A stretch of 64,000 nt of DNA from Streptomyces sclerotialus (GTDB lineage: Bacteria > Actinomycetota > Actinomycetes > Streptomycetales > Streptomycetaceae). The translations under genes were made by a program, and so were the position numbers. The stretch is taken from positions 18,448 to 82,447 of the forward strand of contig JODX01000034.1 in the NCBI GenBank assembly GCA_000719105.1, written 5' to 3'. Every line of letters begins with the position of its first letter. The stretch's first letter is position 1. Below the pieces are notes generated by a model. It had not been told where the DNA came from, did no database searches, and saw nothing but the letters and a program-made list of their open reading frames with translations. Of this stretch, positions 43,268-52,485 are shown piece after piece.

Positions 43268-43498
43268 TCAGTGCACTTTTTGTTGTTGTGCCCAGTCTTC
43301 CAGGTCCGTCACTTTGAATCTGATCTTTCCACCGAAGTAGTATCGCGGTAGCCCATGGCGCCTGGATTCCCGGTAAATCCAGCGTCTGCTCATACTGAGA
43401 TAGACCGCTGCTTCATCAACTCCTAGGTACCTCTCTCCCTCACCTCCGGCTGCGCCGTGAACCGATTCGGCTCCTATCATGCCGAGATCCCCTCGCAA
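43268..43498 (-). CDS. xis: Excisionase (MerR-like HTH, Xis)
   Basis: A 76-aa protein has a helix-turn-helix of the excisionase/DNA-binding type: YLGVDEAAVYLSMSRRWIYR, then HGLPRYYFGGKIRFKVTDLE and DWAQQQKV. Such proteins bind att DNA and direct tyrosine integrases towards excision. It is convergent with the integrase, separated by 30 bp, and overlaps the WhiB gene upstream by 22 bp, so both are probably cotranscribed. The first ~22 residues are non-conserved; a start further in is possible. Confidence 0.8.
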   Translation of the reverse strand: MRGDLGMIGAESVHGAAGGEGERYLGVDEAAVYLSMSRRWIYRESRRHGLPRYYFGGKIRFKVTDLEDWAQQQKVH

Positions 43499-44049
43499 GT
43501 GACCTGTGAGGCGCTGGGCGTTCTCAGATGGGTGCCTGTGAACTTACGACGCTCACACCGGAAGAGCTTCTGCACATGAGCCTCCGACACTTTGAGAACC
43601 CGGGCCACCCGGTCGACCGATGCGTTCGACATGACCGCTTGCCGTATCAGCTCTTGCCGCTCTGTACCGCTGAGGTGCACGTCCTTCCCCGACAGTGCTG
43701 CAGCGACGCGGGCAGGGTCACAACGGAGGTCAAACCGACGCCGTACAGCCTTGCGCTCCGACTCCGTCATTCCACCGCGGATACCGTCGTTGTCGCCGCA
43801 CTCCACAGCGGCTTCCAGGCATGCCATCCTGACCTCACAGGACGAGCAGATACTTTTCGCCAGAGCAACGCGTTGTCCATCCACCAGTCTCGCCGGGAAG
43901 AAGAGATCGGGATCCCTCGACACCTCGACAGCCACGGCACAGGCCGCCTTCTCCTGCCACCTCTGGTCTCCTCTGATACGAGGTCCCGAATGCTCGTCGT
44001 ATGTCAATGCACTTCCTGCTTCCGCGCTTGCACGAGAGCTGAGGGCCAC
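43477..44049 (-). CDS. WhiB-family regulator with C-terminal HTH extension (second copy)
   Basis: A ~190-aa protein has the WhiB cluster ligands KAACAV, ICSSCEVRMACLEAA and the turn GIRGGMTESER. As in the copy at 23268, it continues with VAAALSGKDVHLSGTER and VDRVARVLKVSEAHVQKLFR, a probable helix-turn-helix. The GTG at 44049 is the furthest usable start and has no clear ribosome site; a shorter form beginning near LTYDEHSG is possible. It is adjacent to the excisionase gene, so a role in controlling excision or element gene expression is likely but unproven. Confidence 0.75.
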   Translation of the reverse strand: MALSSRASAEAGSALTYDEHSGPRIRGDQRWQEKAACAVAVEVSRDPDLFFPARLVDGQRVALAKSICSSCEVRMACLEAAVECGDNDGIRGGMTESERKAVRRRFDLRCDPARVAAALSGKDVHLSGTERQELIRQAVMSNASVDRVARVLKVSEAHVQKLFRCERRKFTGTHLRTPSASQVTCEGISA

Positions 44050-44134
44050 GAACGACCCAACAGCCGTTCAAAGCATCCGGCTAGGTGCCGGTTCCCCAAA
44101 CCGGCAATGTCCGGCTATATTGCCTCCTCCGTGC

Positions 44135-44890
44135 CACGGGACACCGCGGGCAGCTTCGAGCCGCGGCTCGTCAAGAAGCGGCAGCGCCGGCTCACCGGCG
44201 TCGACGAGATGGTGCTGTCCTTATCCGCGAAGGGCCTCACGCACGGGGAGATAGCGGCGCATCTGGCCGAGGTCTACGGCGCGGAGGTGTCCAGGCAAAC
44301 CGTTTCCTCCATCACCAAGACGGTGATGGAGGGCATGGCGGAATGGTAGAGCCGCCCGCTCGATCGCGTTTACCGCGTTTTGTTCGTCGATGCCATCAAC
44401 GTCAAGAGCAGGGACGCGCAGGTCGCGAACCGACCGGTCTATGTGGTGATGGCGGTGGCCATGGAGGGCACCCGCGACATCCTCGGCATCTGGGTCGGCG
44501 ACGGCGGTAAGGGCGCCAAGTACTGGCTGCACGTGTTCACCGAGCTGAAGAACCGCGGCCTGGAGGACGTGCCAATGCTGGTCTGTGACGGATTGAAGGG
44601 GCTGCCCGACGCGGTGGAGGCCGTCTGGCCTCGAACGATCGTCCAGACGTGTGTGGCGCACCTGCTGCGGGACAATTTCCGCTATGCGGCCGCAGGGCTG
44701 GGACAAGATCGTCAAGGCGCTCAAGCTTGTCTACACCGCCCCCCGGCGAGGACGCCGCCACCGAGCAGTTTGAAGTTTCAGGAGGCCTTGGGCAGGAAGT
44801 ATCCGTCGGTCGTGAAGCTGTGGTCGGACGCCCGGGCCGAGTCCGGCCCTTCCTCTCCTCTCCTTCGACGTCGAGATACGCACGGCATCC
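44135..44890 (+). pseudogene. IS256-family transposase, inactivated
   Basis: The sequence encodes FEPRLVKKRQRRLTGVDEMV, AEVYGAEVSRQTVSSITKTV, a premature TAG at 44347-44349 (normally CAG), then VLFVDAINVKSRDAQVANRP (first catalytic Asp) and KGAKYWLHVFTELKNRG, PMLVCDGLKGLPDAVEAVWP, TCVAHLLRDNFRYA. A frameshift near 44695 follows (WDKIVKALKLVYTAP in the other frame), and only scraps continue to FDVEIR near 44875. The 5' end and 3' end are missing, so this is a dead fragment of the mutator-type family. Confidence 0.85.
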
Positions 44891-45262
44891 TTGAACGCCT
44901 GCCAGATCGCCTCCGAAGACCGCCTGACCCCGAGCAACGTCTGACACTCGACACCCAGAATCAGCCGATTGATTGGCACTCACCCGCTCGGCCAGGCGTC
45001 CCCGCGGGGGCGGTGACGGCGCGCTCGAACAGCATCGGCAGGAAAGCCCTCGAGCCTGCGCGGGACTGGGCTTCTGTTCAGTCCGCGGCGGCGGGTTGTT
45101 GCCTTCGGGGTTCGTCCGCGAACGTGCGCAGGGTACGAGCCGGGCTTTGCCGGTCAGGGCGAGCATCGGCATTCAGGCCAGCAGATCGAGGGCGACCTGG
45201 ACGATCTCCAGCCACACCTGGTTCTGCGCGCGGTGTGGTCCGGCAGTCGTGTCGCCCGGCGG

Positions 45263-47410
45263 TCAGGAGGTTCGCGGTCGGGTCGTCGAGGTCTGTGACG
45301 ACCAGGCGTCCGTGCCGTCGGTCGCGTAGGTCATGGCCTGTTCGTGCGACATGGCGCGGCCTTCCTGGTAGGCGTGTTCGTAGGCCGTGTCGCCGGTCTT
45401 GTCGCGGATGGCGCGTTCGCAGGCCTGGCGGGAGGCGAGGAGGTGGGGAGAGCCGATCTGAGGACGGCCGGTGAGATCCCACAGACGCTGACCGATACCG
45501 AGAAGCCGTGCTGCCCGGTGGGCGTCGCCGGCGGCTCTGACGGCGGTGGCGAGGACGTCGATGTCCAAAGCAAGGTTGCTGATCATGTGGACCTTCGCAT
45601 GCCCCCGGAGGGCGCTGGTGGCCTTGCGGAGGGCCGAGTCGATGTCGTTCCGGGCGAGTTCCGTCTGCGCCAGGAAGTACTCGGCGGCGGCTCCAGCCAG
45701 CTGCTCGCCGTGCCGCAGGCTCAGCGCACGACCTTCCTCGGCCACCGCGCGCGCTGCTGCGGCATCGCCGCGCAGCAAGTGCGCGAAGGACACCATGAGA
45801 CGGACCTGCAGCTGGAGCGAGCCGAGCCAGTCGGGCCTGATGGGGCCGGGCTCGATGCCGGTCAGCACACTGAGCGCCTCGTCCGGCCTGCCGCTGAAGA
45901 TGTGGCGGTTGGCCGTGAGGTGCAGGGCGGCAACGTCACCACCGGAAGCGCTCCATTCCTGTGCCACCTCCGTACACCGCTGTGCCCACACGACGGCTGC
46001 TTCCCGGTCCCCCATGGACAGCTCTATCATCCCGCGCGCCCACAGGGCCGGCAGGTGCTGCGGACCGAAGGGCACTCCGGCGGCCAAGGCCTTGTCGAGG
46101 CGGTGCCTCGGGTCACGCCGGTGCCCGCTCTGCAGCCACAAAAAGCCCGTGGCACCCACGAACTCCAGGGTTGCGGACCGGTCGGGCTGATCGAGAGACC
46201 AGTCCACGGCCGCACACAGGTTGGCATGCTCAGTGCGCACGCGCTCGCACCAGACCAGCTGGCGGGAGGTGTTCCACTCGGCGCAGGCCCGCCGGGCCAG
46301 GCGTTGGTAGTACCTGCAGTGGCATAGCTTCAAGTCGTCCTCTTCGCTCAGCTCGCGCAACCAGTCGGCGCCGTATTCGCGCACCGTGTCCAGCATGCGG
46401 AAGCGTTCCGTGCCCGAGCGGTTCTCACGCTGCACGACGGACTGGTCGACGAGGTGGTCGAGCAGGCCGGGGACGCGCCCGGCGGGCAGCGGCCCTCCGG
46501 CGCACACTGCCTGGGCGGCCTCGGCGTCGAAGCCGTCGGCGAACACCGCCAGCCGGGCCCACAGCAGCCGCTCCAGCGGCGCGCACAGCTCATGGCTCCA
46601 GCCGACGGCGGTCCGCAGCATCCGGTGGCGCGGCAGTGCGGTAGCTCCGTCTCCGCCCGCTTCCTCGTCGCTGACCAGTACCTCGAAGCGCTGCTGCAGC
46701 CGGTCCGCCAGCTCCTGCACGGACATCTGCCGCAGCCGCGCGCCGGCCAGCTCCAGGGCCAGCGGAAGGCCGTCCAGCCGCCGGCACACCTCCGCCGCGG
46801 CCGCCGCCTCCGCCCCCGTGAAACGGAGCCCGGGGACGGCGGCCGCGGCCCGCTGGGTGAAGAGCGCCAACGCCTCGCATTCCTCGGCGCCGTCTGCCTG
46901 CGGGTCGCCGGGCAGGGCCAGCGGGCCCAGTTCCAGCCGGTGTTCCCCGCGCACCCGCAGCGGCTGGCGGGAGGTGCACAGCACGGTCAGCCCCGCGGCG
47001 ACGGTGAGCAGGTCGGCGACGAGATCCACGCATCCGTCCACCAGATGCTCGCAGGTGTCGAGGATCAACAGCAGCTCCTTGTCCTGCACCCACTCGGCCA
47101 GGACCTCCGGCATCGGCCGCACCGTCTGGTCCTCCAGGCGCAGGGCCTCGGCGATCGCCAGGGCCAGCGGCTCCGCACTGCGCAGCGGGGACAGCTCCAC
47201 CAGCCACACCCCGTCCGGATAGCGGGCCCGCACCCCCTCGGCGGCCCGCAGCGCCAGCCGTGTCTTGCCGACCCCGCCGACCCCGGTCACGGTGACGAGA
47301 CGGGCACCGCCCAAGGCCTCCCGCACCGCGGTGAGCTCCTTGCCCCGGCCGATGAAACTCGTGGTCTCGGCAGGAAAATTGCCCTTTCTCCGACCGCCCG
47401 TCCCGGTCAT
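45263..47410 (-). CDS. NB-ARC/AAA-type regulatory ATPase without DNA-binding domain
   Basis: A ~715-aa protein has the nucleotide-binding core typical of LuxR/AfsR-type regulators: FIGRGKELTAVREAL, Walker A TGVGGVGKTRLALRA (~36), Walker B KELLLILDTCEHLVD, GLPLALELAGARL (~195). Helical repeats follow to the end (RHIFSGRPDEALSVL; LLGIGQRLWDLTGRP). Relatives usually carry a LuxR-type HTH at the C-terminus or a SARP domain at the N-terminus; neither is present. The end (TDAWSSQTSTTRPRTS) looks like chance read-through next to IS debris, so the gene may be 3'-truncated. ATG 47410 follows GGGGGAAGCC; a GTG at 47440 is possible. Confidence 0.75.
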   Translation of the reverse strand: MTGTGGRRKGNFPAETTSFIGRGKELTAVREALGGARLVTVTGVGGVGKTRLALRAAEGVRARYPDGVWLVELSPLRSAEPLALAIAEALRLEDQTVRPMPEVLAEWVQDKELLLILDTCEHLVDGCVDLVADLLTVAAGLTVLCTSRQPLRVRGEHRLELGPLALPGDPQADGAEECEALALFTQRAAAAVPGLRFTGAEAAAAAEVCRRLDGLPLALELAGARLRQMSVQELADRLQQRFEVLVSDEEAGGDGATALPRHRMLRTAVGWSHELCAPLERLLWARLAVFADGFDAEAAQAVCAGGPLPAGRVPGLLDHLVDQSVVQRENRSGTERFRMLDTVREYGADWLRELSEEDDLKLCHCRYYQRLARRACAEWNTSRQLVWCERVRTEHANLCAAVDWSLDQPDRSATLEFVGATGFLWLQSGHRRDPRHRLDKALAAGVPFGPQHLPALWARGMIELSMGDREAAVVWAQRCTEVAQEWSASGGDVAALHLTANRHIFSGRPDEALSVLTGIEPGPIRPDWLGSLQLQVRLMVSFAHLLRGDAAAARAVAEEGRALSLRHGEQLAGAAAEYFLAQTELARNDIDSALRKATSALRGHAKVHMISNLALDIDVLATAVRAAGDAHRAARLLGIGQRLWDLTGRPQIGSPHLLASRQACERAIRDKTGDTAYEHAYQEGRAMSHEQAMTYATDGTDAWSSQTSTTRPRTS

Positions 47411-47744
47411 GGCTTCCCCCGCGACCTCGCCGACACTCACCGTCTCCGCAGCGCCAGTCTGACGAGCCGATACCCCGCCCGAAGCCGCACCCCCGAATCG
47501 GTCACAAACAGCCGTGGCAGAGGCGCTCTGCGCCCCAGTCGCGTACCTCCGCGCACTGACTCGGCCAAATGCCAGCTTTTGGGGTGATGACCGGGCCAGC
47601 GGGCGGATGCTGCAGCACCATGCCCTCGCTGCGAAACGTCCTCCGCACCACCGTGCTGCCCGGCATCACGGCGCTGGCTTTGTTCACGACCCACGGCTCT
47701 GGCTCGACTTCTGGGCTCTGTCGTTGATTCGGGGGTGCCAAGAT

Positions 47745-48520
47745 GATCAGGGTGAGAGGAGGATGCGTCGTCGTAGCAGGTCGACGTTGGCCCGACCGTA
47801 CATCTGTCTCTTCAGCAGCTTGATCCGGGTGACGTTGCCTTCGACGGCTGCTGAGCTGTGAGTGGTATAGAGGCCTGCGAGGATCGCGGCAAGGTCGCAG
47901 CGCTTGCCGCTGGCGAGGCCGCGCAGTTCGCGTGGTCCGCCGAGGCGGGCGTCGGCGAGTCAGACTTGGAAGGCGAGGTGCTCGTTGCGCCGGTCGCGCA
48001 GGAGGGCGGCCAGGCGGCGAGTGTACCCGCGGTCGCGGCCAGCGCAGGGCTTCGTTCGCACAGATCGGCCGGGAGCCTGCGTTCGGCGTCCGTGAGGAGT
48101 TCGGGGCGCATCATCCAGTCGGTGACGCGGCGGCCGGTCAGCGAGGGCAGCGGGACGTCCACCGGAACTGCTCCCACGCGGTAGGGACGAAGGTGGCGGC
48201 GGACGGTGTCGATGTCGCTGCAATAGCCCAGCTGCCGGATCTCACGGGTCAGGGCGGCTGCGTTGGTGCACTCCTCCGACCAGCAGTGATGTAAGTAGAG
48301 ACGGTAGTCGTCGATCAGGCTGGGGCGGCGGGTGGCCGCGGCGAGTAGTTCCTGGACATCGACGTCCCGCGCAGAGCGAGCCACGGTGCCCCGGCTGAGG
48401 CGGAGCTCGCGGGCGATGGCCCGCTGGCTGTCGCCCCGTTCGAGACGCTCGTGGATCTGCCGGTGCCGCTCTCGGGTCCGGAACGCCGAAGGCTGGGGCC
48501 GGCCATGGACATCCAGCTCG
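47745..48520 (-). pseudogene. ISL3-family transposase C-terminal remnant
   Basis: On the minus strand, a helix-turn-helix segment (QIHERLERGDSQRAIAREL) leads to CWSEECTNAAALTREIRQLG, DTVRRHLRPYR and RVTDWMMRPELLTDAERR. A frame change near 48030 then gives ELRGLASGKRCDLAAILAGL, SSAAVEGNVTRIKLLKRQMY and GRANVDLLRRRIL, the conserved end of ISL3 transposases with the catalytic Glu. The N-terminal catalytic half is missing. The 5' flank (47440-47745) may include one IS end, but I could not define a terminal repeat. Confidence 0.8.
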
Positions 48521-48743
48521 TCGGCGGACAGCGGTGCGCAAGTGGGAAGTGCCGCAGCCGCCCAAGATTCCCGACAGAGTCGCTCACTGAGCCTGCCTGC
48601 AGTCATGCAGCGAATTGCAGGCGGCAGTGTTGGGCACTCAACCGACATCGCCACGGCACTGGATGACGAGACGGCCGCCCTTGGCTCATGGAAGCGTGCT
48701 TCGTGCAGTTGTCCGTTGAGGTCTGCCGAGGAAGGGCGAGTCC

Positions 48744-49712
48744 ATGAAGCGCAGGTGGGTACAGAAGAAAATCGACAGCCTGGATCCCGAAACCGAATAC
48801 AACGAAATAATGAAGTTGGTGGCCAACTACCGGCTGAACTACATGGGCATCAACCTGACGACCATCGTCAGCCTGGCGGGGGCCAACCTGCCTCCCGACG
48901 GCCCGGAGACACTGCTATCGACCAGGAAGATGGTGCATCGCAGCGAGGCGCGGTTCAATGACAGCAACCGCTTCTTTCTCACCTGGTTCTTCAATGGTAC
49001 CGACAGCGAAGAGTTCAAAGTCTCGGTCGAGAAGCTGAACCGATGGCACTTGGCTCTCGCGAAAACCTACCCGTCCGTGTTCTCTCGAAATGAGGACTTC
49101 GTCTACACGATCTGCTCCCTCGGTGTTTTCACACCTCGCCTGCGTGAGGCCTTGGGACTCAGGCCACAGTCTCCCAACCTGGATATCGCGTGGCATCACT
49201 TTCTCCGCGACGTCGCAGACAACATGCGTGGCCTGGCGGGACCGGTGGTCGACTTCCCGGAAGACTTCGCCGGCATGCGCCGATTCGTGGAAGAGTTCGA
49301 GGCTCGGAACTGGCCGCAGACCGATGCAGGAAAATACCTCATGCACTGGGTCGTACAGGACTTCACGGACCGCTTCTTCCCGCGCCCCCTGCACTGGTTC
49401 GGGAGGAACCTGGCACTGCTCGTTACCCCCGAGGCGGTTCGTCGTGCCCACCGGATGGGTGATCCTGGCGTGGTTACGGGGCGCATCGTGAAGGCTGTTT
49501 TCGGGAACTTCATGCGTCTCCAGGAGAAGGTGCTGCCGGATCCGCGAGTGCCCTTCTCCGCGATCTACGGAAGTGCCGAGGACAAGCAGGCCGCGGCGCG
49601 GCGCGGTGCCAAGATGAAGAGCATTCACGATCAGCGGGAGCGGGCGGGAGCCTACTCCGCTGAGCCCTCACTGTGCCCGGTCGTGCATGTTCCCGCCTCG
49701 GCGTCGGAATAG
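48744..49712 (+). CDS. Putative MpaB/DUF2236-like oxygenase
   Basis: A 322-aa protein begins MKRRWVQKKIDSLDPETEYN after a CGAGGAAGGGCGAG ribosome site. The central part (NRWHLALAKTYPSVFSRNED; FVYTICSLGV; WHHFLRDVADNMRGL) resembles the helical, haem-type DUF2236/MpaB family, to which rubber oxygenase Lcp is related. The similarity is suggestive, not conclusive. No signal peptide is seen. It is flanked by transposase and dehydrogenase remnants, so it is an isolated survivor of a decayed region. Product unknown otherwise. Confidence 0.5.
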   Translation: MKRRWVQKKIDSLDPETEYNEIMKLVANYRLNYMGINLTTIVSLAGANLPPDGPETLLSTRKMVHRSEARFNDSNRFFLTWFFNGTDSEEFKVSVEKLNRWHLALAKTYPSVFSRNEDFVYTICSLGVFTPRLREALGLRPQSPNLDIAWHHFLRDVADNMRGLAGPVVDFPEDFAGMRRFVEEFEARNWPQTDAGKYLMHWVVQDFTDRFFPRPLHWFGRNLALLVTPEAVRRAHRMGDPGVVTGRIVKAVFGNFMRLQEKVLPDPRVPFSAIYGSAEDKQAAARRGAKMKSIHDQRERAGAYSAEPSLCPVVHVPASASE

Positions 49713-49727
49713 GCTACGGCGGTAAGA

Positions 49728-50181
49728 ATGGTCGACTCGGGTCAGCTCGCCAAGATACAGGAACTGGTGGACCGCAGCCTCGCCGCCGGTGCCCGCCTGA
49801 TGCAGGGGCGGGACCATTGTCGGCCGTTCTTCCGGCCCACTGTGCTCGCGGACTGTCACCCCGGTATCCCGAGCCTACGACGCGTGAGTGTTCGGGCCGG
49901 TCGCATGCGTGCAGCCTTTTGACGCTCTCGACGAGGCCGCCGCCTTCGCCTGCGAGAACGAATAGAGATGCTCACTGCCGGCCCGTCCACCAGCCTCGCG
50001 CTGGCGGATCGCATGTCGTCGGGTTCTGATGCACATCAACGACCCGCCGACGATGACCCGCTCGGTACGGTCGGGGCATCGTGAATCGGTTGCGTCGAAA
50101 GCCGCGCCGGCCTGGAGGCCTTCACCAGCACACCCCAGTGGGCAACCGCGCGCGCCGAGTCCGCACGACACCCCGTTCTGA
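49728..50181 (+). pseudogene. Aldehyde dehydrogenase C-terminal remnant (vanillin/benzaldehyde type)
   Basis: Across three frames the ALDH C-terminus is readable: AKIQELVDRSLAAGARLMQG then PFFRPTVLADCHPG; VFGPVACVQPFDALDEAAAF then ACENE and a TAG; traces of the HINDPP motif at ~50036; and finally QWATARAE near 50140 before the end. Frameshifts and small deletions separate the parts. The catalytic Cys and NAD-binding half are absent. The order and motifs match the benzaldehyde/vanillin dehydrogenase group. Confidence 0.75.
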
Positions 50182-50252
50182 TCCGTACCCCGCTGAGGAG
50201 ATGACGCGCATCAGCCTCTGCCACCGATCCCGCAAGAGATGACATGGTCGAC

Positions 50253-50282
50253 AACGTCCTCGCCGAACTCGGCGAGGACGTT
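50253..50282. terminator. 12-bp perfect hairpin, terminator-like
   Basis: AACGTCCTCGCC and GGCGAGGACGTT pair perfectly around GAACTC. It lies between the ALDH remnant and the AraC gene, with no T-tract. It may be a terminator of the former catabolic operon. The 50182-50542 gap contains no gene I can support. Confidence 0.5.
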
Positions 50283-50542
50283 GCCCGGTCACCCTGCCCC
50301 ATCCTGGTAAGCGGAGTGAGATGAGCCCCATCTCCGACGAGGAGATGGTCCGCACCTCAGCCGCCTGCAAAACCGGCCCCCACTGCAAGAGCCTGCTGGA
50401 TGCGCGAATGGCCGATTCCCATGCAGTCTGCTCTCATTGGAATCGGCTGAAGCATCAATCGGGGCACAGGTGCTGGCGCGCCTGGTTGTAGTGTCGGTGG
50501 TCTGGCGCGCCGTGGGCCAGGTCTCGATGGTAAGGCTGGGGA

Positions 50543-51520
50543 ATGAGCGTCGTACGCAAGGTGTACACGTCGCAGGGGGACGAGTCCGCTCAGGCAACGC
50601 GCTGGGTGGCGTTGATGACAGAACTGTTCGCTCCGATTGACCTGCGCGTGTCAGAGTCGCCCTTCAGTGCAGCAATTTCTGTGCGCGATATCGGCCCCGC
50701 ACAGGTCAGCGAATTGAACATCTCGGCATGCTCCTTCCTGCGATCGGCGCAAGAGATAGCTGCGGGCGTTACCGCGTCAGCTCAGTTCGTGTGGGTCGTG
50801 ACAGGTCAGGCGACGGTCGAGCAGATGGGCCGTACCGCTGCCCTGGGGCCGGGGGACATGGCTTTGGTCGAACCGTTGCACCCGTGCCGTGTCACGTTCT
50901 CCGCTGAGTGCCAGTCATTGACTCTGCAGGTTCCTCGTAACCTCTTGCTGTTGGGTACCGCAGAACTAGTTGATCTCGTGGCTGTGAGCCTTCAAGTGCC
51001 CCTCGCCGGGGCGACCTGCGCCCTGATTCAACGCTTGCTGACAGAGGACGTCGTGCTCGACTCGGCTCAGGACGACGATTGCGGCGCAGCGCTCATTAAG
51101 CTGAGTAGCGCACTCGTACGAGATTTGCGCGCTGGTCGCCCGGCTGACGAACCGGGCATGCTCGCCACCGTCAAGCAGTACGTCGACCGAAATCTCGGGG
51201 ATCCGACGCTGTCGCCGCGAAGTGTCGCCCGGGCCGTTCACGTTTCGGTGCGTTACCTGCACCGTTTGTTCGAAGATGAACCGGAGACGCTGTCGGCTCG
51301 TGTACGCCGCTTGCGTCTTGAGCGGGCTCGTGAGGACCTGGCCAATCCCGATCTCGCGGAATTGCCAGTGAGCGAGATCGCTACCCGGTGGGGCATGGTG
51401 AATCCCTCGCGCTTCGCTCAGGCTTTCAAGCAGGTCTATGGTGAGACACCTTCGCAGTTTCGTCGGGCGATCCTGTCAAGGGCATCAGGAACACCTGGGC
51501 GCACTGAGGCGTCTCTATGA
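50543..51520 (+). CDS. AraC/XylS-family transcriptional regulator
   Basis: A 325-aa regulator. Residues 35-175 form the cupin-like AraC_binding_2 domain (VWVVTGQATVEQMGRTAALG then PGDMALVEP). Residues ~215-315 carry two helix-turn-helix motifs, LSPRSVARAVHVSVRYLHRL and VSEIATRWGMVNPSRFAQAF then KQVYGETPSQFRR. Regulators of this type activate catabolic genes for aromatic or related compounds. The genes it once controlled may be the decayed dehydrogenase upstream or the CoA genes at 58-63 kb; both are inference. ATG 50543 follows AAGGCTGGGG. Confidence 0.85.
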   Translation: MSVVRKVYTSQGDESAQATRWVALMTELFAPIDLRVSESPFSAAISVRDIGPAQVSELNISACSFLRSAQEIAAGVTASAQFVWVVTGQATVEQMGRTAALGPGDMALVEPLHPCRVTFSAECQSLTLQVPRNLLLLGTAELVDLVAVSLQVPLAGATCALIQRLLTEDVVLDSAQDDDCGAALIKLSSALVRDLRAGRPADEPGMLATVKQYVDRNLGDPTLSPRSVARAVHVSVRYLHRLFEDEPETLSARVRRLRLERAREDLANPDLAELPVSEIATRWGMVNPSRFAQAFKQVYGETPSQFRRAILSRASGTPGRTEASL

Positions 51521-51839
51521 CTGTCAAGTAGTGTGCGGAGATGACCGAGTGATTGTGAGACGCCGGATGATCACTCGACACTCGACGCCTTCCGCGATGT
51601 GGTGAGCGTGATAGCCGCAGGCGCGTGGGCAGGACCGCGTGCCGCTCGGCCAACGCGCAGCCTTGGCCGGACCGGATGTCGGCTGGGCCTGCGTGGGTGG
51701 CACCCGCTCCTCCATGCCCCACCTACCTGCCTGCACGGGTGAGAGGAATGGCGGGATCAGGAGACGTCGGGATAGGCACAGGAGGCGCTGGTGCCTCCTC
51801 CGCCAGTACTGCGAGTCGGCTGCTCAGATGCGGGGGATG

Positions 51840-52165
51840 GTCAGAGCCAGGTCCGCAGAGTGGCGGCCAGTGGTTCGGTCGGGCGGCCGATGAGGCGGGC
51901 CAAGTCGCCGGGGGTGGAGGCCAGGGCACCGTCGCGCAGGTCGGCGTTGAGCGCGACCATGAAGCCCGCGGTGATCTCGTCGAGGCCGAGGGCAATCAAC
52001 TACTCGCGCTCCTGCTCGGCGGCAAGCGCCTGGTAGCGCCCCGGGGTGTTGAACGGTTCCGCCGCGGTGGCGGTGAACTCGTCGAAGTTCCAGGCGACAT
52101 CGCCGGACAGCTCGCACGCTTGGACTCGTGACCGGGCGTACTGAGGATGACGGCGGCGACTTCGG
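51840..52165 (-). pseudogene. NAD(P)-binding (NmrA/QorB-like) protein C-terminal remnant
   Basis: Read leftwards from ~52150: LSGDVAWNFDEFTATAAEPF then NTPGRYQALAAEQERE and a stop. In another frame follows LGLDEITAGFMVALNADLRD then GALASTPGDLARLIGRPTEP and LAATLRTWL, ending at TGA 51842-51840. This is the C-terminus of an NmrA-type SDR protein, broken by a frameshift and lacking the Rossmann domain. Flanking stretches 51521-51839 and 52166-52485 contain no other gene I can support. Confidence 0.7.
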
Positions 52166-52485
52166 CGAAGTCCTTTCGCGGTGCAGTGGGGCGTACACCG
52201 GCTGGCCAGGAGGCCGATGAGCAAGCTCTGCCCAATGGTGGCCGGTGCAGGCAGAGGATCACCGTCTTCGCGGACAGCGGCTCGGATTCCACTGCAATCC
52301 GACATCCGAGGCGCCTCAGTATGCACGGGCGCAGGACCGCCTCTGAGCTGTGGAGAAGTGTGCAAGGGCTGCTTGTTCCTCGAGGGTCTTCGGCGGCAGG
52401 CGGCAGGCGGGCTACTATCCCGATGGCTCCTGCACGTGATGGGCGGGAGCCCTTGCACCTCGTGTTGGAAGGCTGAGCGTCGGAG

